This document shows, one piece after another, positions 1 through 9,817 of a DNA stretch of 64,000 nt (the first letter of the stretch is position 1; each line of letters starts with the position of its first letter). The notes under the pieces were generated by a model. It was given only the letters and a program-made list of their open reading frames with translations. It was not told the origin of the DNA and searched no databases. The DNA comes from Desulfovibrio gilichinskyi (GTDB lineage Bacteria > Desulfobacterota > Desulfovibrionia > Desulfovibrionales > Desulfovibrionaceae): NCBI RefSeq assembly GCF_900177375.1, contig NZ_FWZU01000001.1, positions 124,001-188,000 on the forward strand, in the 5' to 3' direction. The translations under genes and the position numbers were made by a program.

Positions 1-1029
1 ATAATGGGTATCTGCATGTACTATTCAATGGTCATCGCCGTTAAATTTAAGGCTTATGATTATAGTACATGGTCGAAGAAACTGTATGGCGGAATCGGTT
101 TTTTTGCAGTGCCGGTGTATGAAATTCTGGTTAACGGTGTGCTTTTGCTCGCAACAGCAGTGGCTTTTGCCACAGGAGGGACTGTTTTATCCAAATTGTT
201 CGGCACTTCGTATATGATGAATACTTTCTTCATCGCCGCCGTTATTTTTGTGTTTACAATTTACGGTTCAGAGCTTGTCAGAAGGTCGGCAGTCGTCGTT
301 TCCTTTTTGCTTATTGCGAGTATGTTCATTATTTATCTCCCGAATATTATTCATTACTTCCCCAAAATACTTCAGAACATCGCAGCTATTAAGAGCGGGG
401 AGATTGCGATAAGCGGTCCCAACTCTTCATGGGATGCTTTGTGGTGGGGAATTAAGTACGGAACACTGCACTGTTGTGCTATCGGAGCTTATATTGTTCA
501 TGCACAGGTCTGTCCTGATAAAGCGTGTCTTAAAAAAGCAATTACAATCGGTATTATCATCAACAGTTTGATTATGTACCTGTCCTATTTCGGTATTTTG
601 GCTTTTGCGGATCAAGGTATTTTCAAAGAAGCGGTTCCGGCTTTGTTTGTTGTTATGCATGGTGTCGGCAGTTCGTGGATGACCTCCCTTATCTCCGTTT
701 GTATAGTTGTCGGCGCTGTTTCAACAGGCGTTGCCCTTGTATATGGAACCACCAATCGGTTGGTGACCTTCTTCGGGCGTAAGCTTGATGAAGCCGGAAA
801 AGTCAGTAAGCAGCGTGTTCATTCTATGATAGCTTCAACCATTTTGGTTGCAGCGTGCTGGATGGTTGCTCAGTTTGGGTTGATTCCGCTCATCGGTAAG
901 GGATATGGAAGCATGGGCTGGGTCTCAATGGTTTTGATTACGATTCCTATCATCCTGCGCGGGCTTGGTCTGTGGCGTTTTACGGATGATTTGTCAGAAG
1001 ATGGAGTTTACGTTGAAAAAGTTAATTAA
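1..1029 (+). CDS. YkvI-like integral membrane protein, 5' end cut by the window
   Basis: The visible 342 residues are almost all hydrophobic, with about nine membrane-spanning stretches, and resemble the YkvI family, an uncharacterised branch of the amino acid/cation symporter fold. The frame is open through base 1, and the first residues match the interior of family members rather than their N-terminus, so the true start lies outside the window. The end overlaps the start of the next gene by 29 bases, so the two are probably co-transcribed. A role in import of a substrate for the downstream dehydrogenase is inference from position only; the substrate cannot be read from the sequence. Confidence 0.6.
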   Translation: MMGICMYYSMVIAVKFKAYDYSTWSKKLYGGIGFFAVPVYEILVNGVLLLATAVAFATGGTVLSKLFGTSYMMNTFFIAAVIFVFTIYGSELVRRSAVVVSFLLIASMFIIYLPNIIHYFPKILQNIAAIKSGEIAISGPNSSWDALWWGIKYGTLHCCAIGAYIVHAQVCPDKACLKKAITIGIIINSLIMYLSYFGILAFADQGIFKEAVPALFVVMHGVGSSWMTSLISVCIVVGAVSTGVALVYGTTNRLVTFFGRKLDEAGKVSKQRVHSMIASTILVAACWMVAQFGLIPLIGKGYGSMGWVSMVLITIPIILRGLGLWRFTDDLSEDGVYVEKVN

Positions 1030-3811
1030 AGATATGCAGGGAGTTGTCCCTGCTGAGCGTATATACGATCACCCTGCACTTGTAGCTACATATGCTGTTG
1101 ATGCGAGTTATTTTGCTCCCAAGGCTAAGCTGATAGTTGATGTCATGAATCTTGATGAAGTGTCCGGAGTGCTTAAAGTCTGCTCACAGAACAATATGGG
1201 AGTAACTTTTCGCGGAGCCGGAACTGCTGTAAGCGGGCAGGCGTGCGGAGAAGGTGTTCTTGTTCGTCTTATGGGGCCGTATTGGAAAAAGATAACGGTC
1301 CTTGATGAAGGTAAAATGTTCTGGTCCGGGAGTGGGGTTGTAGGTATTGATGTGAATATCGCGCTGGCTCCGTATCAGCGTAAAATGGGGGCAGACCCTG
1401 CTTCCATCACTTCTGCGACAATGGGCGGCATAATTGCCGATAACTCTGCGGGAATGTGCTGCATGGTTGAAGAAAACAGTTACCATGCAATCAAAGGGAT
1501 GCGCCTGATTCTTGCTGATGGAACGTATCTGGATACCACTGATAAGAATAGCGTCGCTTCGTTTAGAAATTCCCATAAAGGTATGCTTGATGAACTCAGT
1601 GAACTGCGACTTAAAGTTATCGCCGATAATGGTGTTGTTGAGCGTATCAAGCGTAAGTATTCAATCAAGAACACTATCGGTTACACTCTCAATTCATTCG
1701 TCGATTACGAAGATCCTGTTGATATTCTGATGCATCTTATGGTCGGGTCAGAGGGAACACTTGGCTTTATCCATGAAGTTCTTATGGAAACTATCCCTAC
1801 CCCGCCCATGAGATCTGTGGCACTTATGTTTTTCCCTTCTTTAAATGTAGTCACGGATATTGTGCTGACTATGAAGGGTACATGTAACATAGATGCGGCT
1901 GAAGTGCTTGATTACAACTGTCTTATCGCTTTGCAGAACAACCTCAAAGAAATTCCCGATATTATGAGGAATCTTCAAGAGGGTGCCTGCGCTATGCTCA
2001 TCGAAACTAAAGCGTGGAGCTTTGAAGAACTTGAGCAAAACGTTGACGGAATTTTTGAAGTATTAAATCGGTTTCCGGCACTATGCGAACATTCTTTTAC
2101 CTCCGTTGAAACGGAGTGTGAGAAATTATGGAACATAAGAAGAGCTATTTATCCGGCTATCGCCAACTATCGTGAAGCGGATGAGTATGTTCTTACAGAA
2201 GATATCAATATTCCTGTTTCAAGGTTGGCTGAAGGTTGTGAAGCTTTCCAAGAACTGTTTACGCGTCACGGGTTTACCGTTGGTATTATGGGGCATGCAT
2301 TTCATGGAAATCTCCATTTTTCAATTCCGTTAAAGATCGCTGATTCTAAAGAAGTTGCTAGATTACAGGGATTTATGGTTGATCTGGTTAATCTTATTAC
2401 GGAGCGTTTTGACGGTTCACTCAAGGCAGAGCATGGAACAGGGCGTGCAATGGCTCCATTTGTCCGTAAAGAGTGGGGAGACTTATTGTATGAAGTGATT
2501 TGTGGCGTAAAAAAAGTTTTTGACCCGGAATCAATTTTAAATCCCGGCGTATTGATCAATGAAGATTCAAGCGGACATACTGACGGGCTTAAAAGCCCTT
2601 TGACCGTATCGCCGGATGTGGATCTATGCGTTGAATGCGGTTTTTGTGAACACGTCTGTCCGTCTAAGAATATTGGATTTACCCCGCGGCAACGGATCAG
2701 CCTTTTCAGAGCAGTTACCAAACTGCGTCTTGAAGGAAAGAGTGAGGCTGCGGATGAGTGGGGAAAAATCTTTCGTAAGTACGGGGAACAGCTTTGTGCT
2801 ACTGATGGATTGTGTAGCATGAAGTGTCCGCTCGGTGTTGATGTGGCCAGCCTTATCAGGAGCATCAGAGGCAAAAAAGCTTCTGCTAATGCCACTAAAA
2901 TTGCTGATTACGTAACTGATCACCTTGGGGGCGTTCTTAAGGCTGCTTCAATCACTCTGAGCGGTATGTCACTTGCTCAGCGGATTATCGGGGATACTAT
3001 GATGTCACGTCTTGCAGGTTCGGCCCGTAACCTCTCCGGTGAACGGTTACCGCTCTGGAATAAAGCCATGCCGAAGGGCGGAAGTAAAGTTCCGGCAGTT
3101 AAGTCCGGAACCGGAAATCAGCGGGTCGTTTATTTCCCTTCCTGCGCTGTGAGAACAATGGGGACCGGTAAGGATGATAAATCTGAGCCTCTGATGGATG
3201 TAACTGTCCTGCTTCTTGAACGGGCAGGGTATGAAGTTGTTTTCCCGAAGGGCATGGATAGCCTGTGCTGTGGCAAATCTTTTGAAACTAAAGGATTTAT
3301 GGCGCAAGCTGATGAACTTGCACAAAAACTCGGTACTGCTTTACTCGAAGCAAGCGGAAATGGCGAATGTGTTGTGCTGTGTGATACCAGTCCATGTCTG
3401 GCGCGTATGAAAAAAACTTTGGATAAGCGGCTTGTCCTGATGGACCCTATCGAATTTGCCATGAAGTATGTTGCGGATCGTCTCAATTTCAAGAAGCTGC
3501 CTAAGACAGTTGCTCTGCATCCGACATGTTCAACAAGGACAATGGGATTAGACGGAATGTTCAGCGAACTTGCATCGAAATGTGCTGAAACTGTAGTCGT
3601 CCCGAAGGGTGTGAATTGTTGCGGTTTTTCAGGTGACAAAGGTTTTCATAAACCGGAACTGAATGAATCGGCTCTTGAAAATTTGAAAGGACAGATTGAG
3701 CATTGTGATGAAGGATACAGTGTCTCCAGAACTTGCGAGATCGGTTTGACTTTGCATGGCGGTAAAAATTATCGTAACATCTTATACCTAGTAGAAGAGG
3801 CCACTCGTTAG
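1001..3811 (+). CDS. FAD-linked oxidase / Fe-S fusion, D-lactate (or glycolate) dehydrogenase type
   Basis: This protein of about 936 residues fuses a GlcD-like flavoprotein to a GlcF-like iron-sulfur part. The FAD-binding-4 domain covers about residues 35-210 (TFRGAGTAVSGQ is the FAD-contact stretch) and the FAD-oxidase C domain runs to about 530. Two ferredoxin clusters follow (CVECGFCEHVCPS near 541 and CATDGLCSMKCP near 600), then two CCG domains (LCCGKSF near 753 and NCCGFSGDKG near 871). Family members oxidise D-2-hydroxyacids, usually D-lactate in sulfate reducers, at the cytoplasmic membrane. I chose ATG 1001; TTG 1013 is also possible, while 965 would overlap the upstream gene more deeply. 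Glycolate is an alternative substrate. Confidence 0.85.
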   Translation: MEFTLKKLIKDMQGVVPAERIYDHPALVATYAVDASYFAPKAKLIVDVMNLDEVSGVLKVCSQNNMGVTFRGAGTAVSGQACGEGVLVRLMGPYWKKITVLDEGKMFWSGSGVVGIDVNIALAPYQRKMGADPASITSATMGGIIADNSAGMCCMVEENSYHAIKGMRLILADGTYLDTTDKNSVASFRNSHKGMLDELSELRLKVIADNGVVERIKRKYSIKNTIGYTLNSFVDYEDPVDILMHLMVGSEGTLGFIHEVLMETIPTPPMRSVALMFFPSLNVVTDIVLTMKGTCNIDAAEVLDYNCLIALQNNLKEIPDIMRNLQEGACAMLIETKAWSFEELEQNVDGIFEVLNRFPALCEHSFTSVETECEKLWNIRRAIYPAIANYREADEYVLTEDINIPVSRLAEGCEAFQELFTRHGFTVGIMGHAFHGNLHFSIPLKIADSKEVARLQGFMVDLVNLITERFDGSLKAEHGTGRAMAPFVRKEWGDLLYEVICGVKKVFDPESILNPGVLINEDSSGHTDGLKSPLTVSPDVDLCVECGFCEHVCPSKNIGFTPRQRISLFRAVTKLRLEGKSEAADEWGKIFRKYGEQLCATDGLCSMKCPLGVDVASLIRSIRGKKASANATKIADYVTDHLGGVLKAASITLSGMSLAQRIIGDTMMSRLAGSARNLSGERLPLWNKAMPKGGSKVPAVKSGTGNQRVVYFPSCAVRTMGTGKDDKSEPLMDVTVLLLERAGYEVVFPKGMDSLCCGKSFETKGFMAQADELAQKLGTALLEASGNGECVVLCDTSPCLARMKKTLDKRLVLMDPIEFAMKYVADRLNFKKLPKTVALHPTCSTRTMGLDGMFSELASKCAETVVVPKGVNCCGFSGDKGFHKPELNESALENLKGQIEHCDEGYSVSRTCEIGLTLHGGKNYRNILYLVEEATR

Positions 3812-3876
3812 CAGGCTGGATTGTCTGCACTGAATTATTAATAGGCAACCACCATTTTGATTAAGGTTTAAAAAAT

Positions 3877-4539
3877 ATGAATTATTCACTGGATTTTTCC
3901 GCAGTCATTTTTGACCTTGACGGAACGTTACTTTATACTTTGGAAGAAATCGCAGCCACCGGTAATGCAGCACTTAGCAGACTTGGACATGCTACACATT
4001 CCGTCAGTGCATATCGTACTTTTTTGGGCGGAGGAGCTAAAAAACTGGCGTGGCGGATTCTGCCGCAGGATGGGAGAAACCAAGAAAATTATGATAAACT
4101 GCTTCCCGTACTTCTTGAAGAATTCGAGCTGTCTCTAAATACTATTGCTCGTCCTTATGATGGCGTTTTGGAAGTACTTGCGGTTCTATCTTCAGCTGGC
4201 AAAAAACTTGCGGTGCTTTCTAACAAGCCTGAGGAGTTTTCTAAAATAGCCGTAGAAAAACTTTTGCCGGGCGTGAATTTTGAGGCTGTTTATGGCGCGC
4301 TTCAGAATGTTCCGTTAAAGCCTGAGCCGGACAGGGCGTTGAAGCTTGCTGAGCTAATGGGCACAACTCCTGAAAGGACTGTTTTTGTCGGTGATTCTGA
4401 TGTGGATATTCAAACCGGTCTTAACGCCGGGATGATAGCCGTTGGCGCAGGGTGGGGTTTCCGCGGTGCTGACGAACTTAAAGAGGCCGGAGCTAAGATT
4501 GTTTTGGATGCTCCGGCAGATTTGGCTAAGTTGCTTTAG
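3877..4539 (+). CDS. HAD-family phosphatase, phosphoglycolate phosphatase-like
   Basis: All four HAD motifs are visible: DLDGT at residues 13-17 with the nucleophile Asp13, SNK in motif II, the lysine of LKPEPD, and VFVGDSDVDIQTG in motif IV. The 220-residue length and the helical cap after motif I fit the Gph/PGP subgroup, which hydrolyses 2-phosphoglycolate. The usual DS after the nucleophile motif is replaced by YT, so substrate preference is uncertain. It starts 65 bases after the dehydrogenase gene. If that enzyme uses glycolate the two would be sequential steps, but this is inference. Confidence 0.8.
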   Translation: MNYSLDFSAVIFDLDGTLLYTLEEIAATGNAALSRLGHATHSVSAYRTFLGGGAKKLAWRILPQDGRNQENYDKLLPVLLEEFELSLNTIARPYDGVLEVLAVLSSAGKKLAVLSNKPEEFSKIAVEKLLPGVNFEAVYGALQNVPLKPEPDRALKLAELMGTTPERTVFVGDSDVDIQTGLNAGMIAVGAGWGFRGADELKEAGAKIVLDAPADLAKLL

Positions 4540-4549
4540 AAATAGTGTT

Positions 4550-4587
4550 AAAAGCGTGGCAGACTGTTTTGTTTGCCACGCTTTTTT
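4550..4587 (+). terminator. Rho-independent terminator after the HAD gene
   Basis: A 12-base arm (AAAAGCGTGGCA and its complement) closes a short loop and is followed by a run of Ts, eleven bases after the HAD stop codon. Confidence 0.9.
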
Positions 4588-5330
4588 AGTTTATTTTGGC
4601 TTTTCATTCTCTTCATTATTGATGTAAAGAAACTACGTTATGACTTTATCAAGTGAGCTCTTTTACCATAAAGAGTTAATCCTGCAAGATTCAATTTATC
4701 TGCTTTAAATTCTTCAATTGCCTTCATTATTATTGCGCTCGCTGGAGTAATTCTTCACCGAAAACAATTACGTCCTGTATTAGATCTGCTTACACACTTT
4801 TACATACCTACGTTAATGAATTTAAATTTGCAAAAATGGCAAACTGTGTGAGTAGTTACTGTTTATATGTTGCTAATCGAGTGTTAAAATTTAAAAATAT
4901 ATGCTTAAAAATACAAAAAAGTATTTCCAGTCTTAGAGTCTTTTAAAATTAAATTTTATCTCTTAGTTAGGCGTATAATATACTGTTAATGAAGCTCTAT
5001 AAGAAATAATTACTAAATTTTGTTATTAATAATATATAAAATTCATATTTTTTAGCTATTGATTACGTTTTTGTTATTGTTGATTAGCTAAACAACAAAT
5101 TTGTTATATAAATAATATTTTATTTTAAAAATAATCGAAATGTAAAACATATATCTATTCAAAATACAAAGATAAATTATAAAAATACACTTTTGGAACA
5201 CTAGTTGCTTATTAGCCTCAAAGCTTTGAATAATAATATTTTATTTAAGTAATTTAGGTGGTTGTGGTGCAGTATGTTGCAACCAATTGTTTTAAGGTGT
5301 GATGAAACTTTATAAGAATGGAGCGAGACT
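4588..5330. other. 740-base AT-rich intergenic region
   Basis: No convincing gene is visible. The stretch is very AT-rich, with many short A/T runs between 4860 and 5210, as expected of a curved upstream promoter region for dctP. A short open stretch at about 4684-4850 has a hydrophobic segment but no start or ribosome site. A TGG...TTGCA arrangement at 5266-5281 resembles a sigma-54 promoter but its spacing is one base too long. Confidence 0.4.
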
Positions 5331-6383
5331 ATGAAACGAAGAGAATTTCTCACAAAAGCCGGAATTGCCAGTGCATGCGCTGTTGCGGGGGCAACAGTAA
5401 ATGCACCATTTGTACACGCGAGCCAGAAATCAACGATTAAATGGAGACTTCAGACATACGCAGGGCCAGCTCTTGCTGAACATGTAATTAAGCCGCAGAT
5501 TGAAGCATTTAATAAAATCGCCAACGGTGACATGGTTATTGAGCTTTACAATGCTGACCAGCTTGTCCCGACAGGTGAACTATTCAGAGCTATGCAGCGC
5601 GGGACTATTGATGCAGTTCAAAGTGATGATGATTCAATTGCAGCTCCGGTTGATGTTGCAATTTTCGGAGCATATTTTCCATGTGCCTCCCGTTACTCAC
5701 TAGATGTACCGACTCTTTTCAATCACTACGGCTTAAAAGAAATCTGGGAAGAAGCTTATTCAGAAATTAAAGGTGTAACCTGGCTCAGCGCAGGAGCATG
5801 GGACCCATGTAACTTTGCAACTAAAGAGCCTATCAACTCACTTGCAGATCTTAAAGGTAAACGTGTTTTCACATTCCCTACCGGAGGTCGTTTCCTGAAA
5901 CGTTTCGGAGTTGTTCCGGTAACTCTCCCATGGGAAGATGTTGAAGTTGCACTTCAAACTGGTGAGCTTGACGGTATTGCATGGTCCGGAATTACCGAAG
6001 ATTACACTGTCGGCTGGGCGGATGTAACCAAATACTACCTCACAAATAATATTTCAGGTGCATGGGCCGGTTCTTATTTTGCCAACTCAGACAAATGGGA
6101 CGCTCTTCCTGAACACCTTAAAACTCTTTTCAGAATGTCCATGGACAGCTCACATTATCACCGTTTGTACTGGTACTGGTGGGGAGAAGCTCACTACCGC
6201 GTAACCGGAGGAAAGCTCAAACTTACCACTATTCCAGAGAGCGAATGGCAGACTGTTGAAAATGAAGCGATCAAGTACTGGGATGAAATTGCGCTTAAGA
6301 GCCCAAGATGTGCTAAAGTTGTTAAAATTCTTAAAGAATACAACGAAGTAATGAAGAAAGCCGGAAATCCATACCGCTCATAA
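5331..6383 (+). CDS. dctP: TRAP transporter substrate-binding protein (DctP family)
   Basis: The 350-residue periplasmic binding protein starts with a twin-arginine-like signal (KRREFLTKAG, then a hydrophobic stretch to HAS near residue 30), so it may be exported folded by Tat. The DctP fold follows, including the ligand-loop region with GRFLKRFG and the tryptophan- and tyrosine-rich C-terminal third. A good GGAG ribosome site lies ahead of the ATG. It heads a dctPQM set directly upstream of eutBC, which suggests a substrate linked to ethanolamine or a related amine. DctP proteins more often bind organic acids, so the ligand is unproven. Confidence 0.9.
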   Translation: MKRREFLTKAGIASACAVAGATVNAPFVHASQKSTIKWRLQTYAGPALAEHVIKPQIEAFNKIANGDMVIELYNADQLVPTGELFRAMQRGTIDAVQSDDDSIAAPVDVAIFGAYFPCASRYSLDVPTLFNHYGLKEIWEEAYSEIKGVTWLSAGAWDPCNFATKEPINSLADLKGKRVFTFPTGGRFLKRFGVVPVTLPWEDVEVALQTGELDGIAWSGITEDYTVGWADVTKYYLTNNISGAWAGSYFANSDKWDALPEHLKTLFRMSMDSSHYHRLYWYWWGEAHYRVTGGKLKLTTIPESEWQTVENEAIKYWDEIALKSPRCAKVVKILKEYNEVMKKAGNPYRS

Positions 6384-6416
6384 TTCGTTAAAAGCAGACG
6401 AAAAGTTGTAAAAGTG

Positions 6417-6445
6417 ATCCTCGCGTGCGCTTTGTGCGCGAGGAT
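6417..6445 (+). terminator. Hairpin between dctP and dctQ
   Basis: Arms ATCCTCGCG and CGCGAGGAT are separated by 11 bases and followed by TTTAT. This is a leaky terminator or mRNA-stability hairpin of the kind that keeps binding-protein transcripts more abundant than transporter transcripts. Confidence 0.65.
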
Positions 6446-6528
6446 TTTATTTAACTAATTTAAGTAGCTGATATCTGTAAAGCACTTAAATTACTAATTT
6501 AAATTGTATTAAATAAAGAGAATGAATC

Positions 6529-7041
6529 ATGCCTAAAGCAATTAAAATCTACGTCAAATATATAGACGCGATAAATTGCCGTGTCGGGCATCTATCGTTG
6601 TATCTCGTATTTGTGATGATGGGCATTCTGCTTTTGTCATCCATTGCGAGAGCTATATTCAACACACCGCTGATCTGGGCGGTGGAGATGGCTCAGTTTA
6701 CCATGGCAGCATATTATCTGCTCGGCGGAGGATTTTCTATGATCCTCAGAGCACACGTTCGCATGGACGTTTTTTACAGTCAATGGTCGGAAAAAAGAAG
6801 AGCTGTCACAGACACGATTACTTCATTCTTCCTGATTTTCTATTTGGGAGTCCTGCTTTACGGCGGCCTTTCAAGTACTGCCTATTCACTTGAGTACGGA
6901 CAGAGAAACTATTCTGCTTGGGCACCGCCTATGTCGCCGATCAAAATAATTATGGTCATCGGTATAACCCTGATGCTGCTTCAGTCCTTCTCTAATTTCT
7001 TTAAGGACGTAGCAAAAGCCACAGGGAGAGAAATTAAATGA
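6529..7041 (+). CDS. dctQ: TRAP transporter small permease (DctQ)
   Basis: The 170-residue protein has four predicted membrane helices, at about residues 23-45, 55-75, 95-117 and 140-160. The typical DctQ segment sits around WAVEMAQFTM after helix 1. In TRAP systems this subunit scaffolds DctM. Its stop overlaps the start of dctM by four bases (ATGA), so translation is coupled. It is separated from dctP by 145 bases containing a hairpin. Confidence 0.88.
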   Translation: MPKAIKIYVKYIDAINCRVGHLSLYLVFVMMGILLLSSIARAIFNTPLIWAVEMAQFTMAAYYLLGGGFSMILRAHVRMDVFYSQWSEKRRAVTDTITSFFLIFYLGVLLYGGLSSTAYSLEYGQRNYSAWAPPMSPIKIIMVIGITLMLLQSFSNFFKDVAKATGREIK

Positions 7042-8360
7042 GTCATGAAATGATAGCCCTCATGATGTTCTCAACACTCATGGTCATGTTAATGACCGGG
7101 CAGCGAGTGTTCGGAGCAATCGGATTTATCGGCGCGGCGTCATCACTGTTCCTTTGGGGGAACGGCGGAGCAGAGATGCCTTTTAATGCCAGTATTTCAC
7201 TTCTTAACTGGTATCCGCTTTTAACATTGCCTCTGTTTATTTACATGGGGTATATGCTTTCTGAATCCAGTATTGCGAACGATCTGTATAAAATGCTGCA
7301 TGTCTGGATGGGATCTTTAAACGGCGGTCTTGCCATAGGAACAATCGTTTTGATGGTTGCTATTTCCGCCATGAACGGACTCAGTGTTGCCGGAATGGCA
7401 ATCGGAAGCAGTATAGCCTTGCCGGAGATGCTGAAGCGAAATTATGACAAGCGAATGGTCACAGGGGTTATTCAGGCGGGGTCCTCACTCGGGATTATGG
7501 TTCCGCCAAGTATCGTACTTGTTCTGTATGGTATGATCGCCCGTCAGCCAGTAAGCCGTTTGTGGTTGGCTGGGGTTTTTCCGGGGCTTCTATTTGCCGT
7601 AATGTTTATTATCTACATTGTTGTTCGTTGTAAAATTCAGCCGGAACTCGGACCTGCACTTTCACTTGAAGAACGCAATGTCAGCAAGGCTGAAAAATTT
7701 AAACTGCTCGGCGCAGGAATTTTGCCTCTCGCAATTATATTCTCCGTAACCGGACTTTTTATGATGGGCGTAACAAGCCTTGTTGAAAGCTCAGCTGTCG
7801 GCGCAGTTGCCGCAACTTTAGCAGCATGGGGTAAAGGTCGCTTAACTAAAAAAGTCATGGATAATACTCTGCATCAGACTCTCAGTGTCAGCTGTATGTT
7901 TATGTGGATTATTCTTGCAGCTCTTTGTTTCGGAGCTGTGTTCGATGGTCTCGGCGCAGTTCATGCCATCGAGCGACTCTTTATTCAAGAATGGGGACTT
8001 AGTCCTTGGGGCGTTCTCATCATGATGCAGGTTTCCTACATCGTTATGGGAATGTTTCTTGATGATACCGCAATGCTGGTTATTGTTGCGCCGCTTTACA
8101 TTCCGCTTATTATCACACTCGGTTTCAATCCGATTTGGTATGGCGTACTTTACACAGTAACATGTCAGATTGCATATATGACTCCGCCTTTCGGTTACAA
8201 CCTTTTCCTTATGAAGGCTATGGCTCCGAAGGAAGTTACTCTGGTGGATATTTATAGTTCTATTGTTCCGTTTGTAATATTGATGGTCATCGGCCTCTGC
8301 CTGATTATGGCTTTCCCTCAGATCGCTCTATACTTGCCAGATATGTACTTTAGCAGTTAG
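7038..8360 (+). CDS. dctM: TRAP transporter large permease (DctM)
   Basis: The 440-residue polytopic protein has the length and the two-fold pseudo-repeat typical of DctM. The glycine-rich MVPPSIVLVLYG and MTPPFGYNLFL hairpins are the conserved substrate/sodium-site regions of each half. It carries out sodium-driven uptake of the ligand delivered by DctP. It is coupled to dctQ by a 4-base overlap and followed after 92 bases by eutB. Confidence 0.9.
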   Translation: MSHEMIALMMFSTLMVMLMTGQRVFGAIGFIGAASSLFLWGNGGAEMPFNASISLLNWYPLLTLPLFIYMGYMLSESSIANDLYKMLHVWMGSLNGGLAIGTIVLMVAISAMNGLSVAGMAIGSSIALPEMLKRNYDKRMVTGVIQAGSSLGIMVPPSIVLVLYGMIARQPVSRLWLAGVFPGLLFAVMFIIYIVVRCKIQPELGPALSLEERNVSKAEKFKLLGAGILPLAIIFSVTGLFMMGVTSLVESSAVGAVAATLAAWGKGRLTKKVMDNTLHQTLSVSCMFMWIILAALCFGAVFDGLGAVHAIERLFIQEWGLSPWGVLIMMQVSYIVMGMFLDDTAMLVIVAPLYIPLIITLGFNPIWYGVLYTVTCQIAYMTPPFGYNLFLMKAMAPKEVTLVDIYSSIVPFVILMVIGLCLIMAFPQIALYLPDMYFSS

Positions 8361-8397
8361 TGTCTGCTTAAGCTGAGTAACCTTACATAAAATTAGC

Positions 8398-8431
8398 GGA
8401 CAGTTAGGCTTAAATATAAGTCTGACTGTCC
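8398..8431 (+). promoter_or_regulatory. 15-bp hairpin in the eutB leader
   Basis: Bases 8398-8412 pair with 8417-8431 around a 4-base loop, with all 15 positions pairing if two G-U pairs are allowed. The hairpin ends 21 bases before the eutB ATG and is not followed by a T run, so it is unlikely to be a plain terminator. It could tune eutB translation or stability, or be a processing site. It lacks the paired hexaloop arrangement of ANTAR (EutV) targets. Confidence 0.6.
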
Positions 8432-8452
8432 TAACTAACGGAAGCCTGCAAA

Positions 8453-9817
8453 ATGAGTACACTAAAGAAAGATAAAAAAAGTTTAAGAACACTACTGGCT
8501 TTGGCTTCACCGCTTCGTTCCGGCGATGTCTTGGCAGGCGTTGCAGCAGGAACAGAAGAAGAACGAATTTTAGCACAGATAGAACTCTCTGAAGTTCCTT
8601 TAACAAGGTTTCTAAATGAACCTGTTATTGCTTATGAAAAAGATGAAGTTACACGTCTTATTATCGACGATCACGACAAAGAAGCCTTTGCACCTGTAAG
8701 CAGTTTCACTGTTGGAGAATTCCGCGACTGGCTTCTTACAGACGCAGTTTCAACTGATGTGCTTACAAAACTTGCACCGGGCATCACTCCTGAAATGGCG
8801 GCCGCGGTTTCAAAGCTTATGCGTATGCAGGATTTGATTCTTGTCGCATCTAAATGTCAGGTCATTACAAAATTTCGCAATACCTTGGGGTTGCCCGGCA
8901 GATTTTCTGTGCGCTTGCAGCCTAATCACCCGACTGATGATTTGAAAGGAATAGCCGCTTCAACTTTAGACGGGCTGTGTTATGGCGCAGGTGACGCTGT
9001 TATCGGCATCAATCCAGCTACGGATAATGTTGAAAATATTACCCGCTTGATGTGTATGCTGGATGATATAGTTGAAAAACATTCCATCCCCACGCAGACA
9101 TGTGTTCTGACCCACGTTACAACAACAATGGAAGCGATTAAGGCCGGAGCTCCGGTTGATCTTTGCTTTCAATCCATTGCAGGAACTGAAGGTGCTAACG
9201 CCAGTTTCGGTGTCAGTTTGAGTTTGCTTCAGGAGGCATATGAAGCAACGCTTTCACTTGGGCGCGGAACAGTTGGAAACAATGTTATGTATTTTGAGAC
9301 AGGGCAGGGAAGTGCTTTGTCTGCGAATGCTCACCACGGTGTTGATCAGCAGACGCTTGAAGCCAGAGCTTACGCTGTTGCCCGTAAATTTAAACCGTTA
9401 CTTGTAAACACAGTAGTCGGGTTTATCGGTCCTGAATATTTGTATAACGGAAAGCAGATTCAGCGCGCCGGTTTGGAAGATCTCTTTTGCGGTAAACTGC
9501 TCGGATTACCGATGGGAGTGGATGTTTGCTACACCAACCATGCGGAAGCTGATCAGGATGATATGGATGTGCTTTTGACTTTGCTCGGGAATGCCAGATG
9601 CAACTTTATCATGGGGGTTCCCGGTGCGGATGATATTATGCTCAACTATCAATCCACTTCATTTCACGATGCCTGTTATCTGCGTAAATTACTGAATTTA
9701 AAACCTGCACCTGAATTTGAGGCATGGCTTGAAAAAATAGGCATTCATGATGAAAAAGGAAAGTTATTGCCCGCCTCCGGTTCTAATTCATTGATGGCCA
9801 TAACACAGGGATTATAA
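8453..9817 (+). CDS. eutB: Ethanolamine ammonia-lyase large subunit
   Basis: The 454-residue protein is the usual EutB length and matches it throughout, including the HPTDDL and GNNVMYFETGQGSALSA regions near the substrate/cofactor site of the TIM barrel. With EutC it forms the adenosylcobalamin-dependent lyase that converts ethanolamine to acetaldehyde and ammonia in the cytoplasm. It follows the TRAP genes by 92 bases, and its stop overlaps the eutC start by one base. No eutA reactivase and no microcompartment shell gene is in the window. Confidence 0.95.
   Translation: MSTLKKDKKSLRTLLALASPLRSGDVLAGVAAGTEEERILAQIELSEVPLTRFLNEPVIAYEKDEVTRLIIDDHDKEAFAPVSSFTVGEFRDWLLTDAVSTDVLTKLAPGITPEMAAAVSKLMRMQDLILVASKCQVITKFRNTLGLPGRFSVRLQPNHPTDDLKGIAASTLDGLCYGAGDAVIGINPATDNVENITRLMCMLDDIVEKHSIPTQTCVLTHVTTTMEAIKAGAPVDLCFQSIAGTEGANASFGVSLSLLQEAYEATLSLGRGTVGNNVMYFETGQGSALSANAHHGVDQQTLEARAYAVARKFKPLLVNTVVGFIGPEYLYNGKQIQRAGLEDLFCGKLLGLPMGVDVCYTNHAEADQDDMDVLLTLLGNARCNFIMGVPGADDIMLNYQSTSFHDACYLRKLLNLKPAPEFEAWLEKIGIHDEKGKLLPASGSNSLMAITQGL

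Noticed and set aside
2302-2895. Long minus-strand open frame opposite the dehydrogenase gene
   Set aside because: It is a shadow of a clearly conserved plus-strand protein, with arginine/serine-rich composition and no ribosome site.
4640-4850. Small ORF or gene remnant after the HAD gene
   Set aside because: A short hydrophobic open stretch lacks a start, a ribosome site and a recognisable family; composition looks non-coding.
5256-5283. Sigma-54 promoter ahead of dctP
   Set aside because: TGG and TTGCA are present but the GG to GC spacing is one base longer than the strict rule for this promoter class.
8361-8452. Cobalamin riboswitch before eutB
   Set aside because: The region is only 92 bases and shows no B12-box-like core; only the single hairpin is visible.
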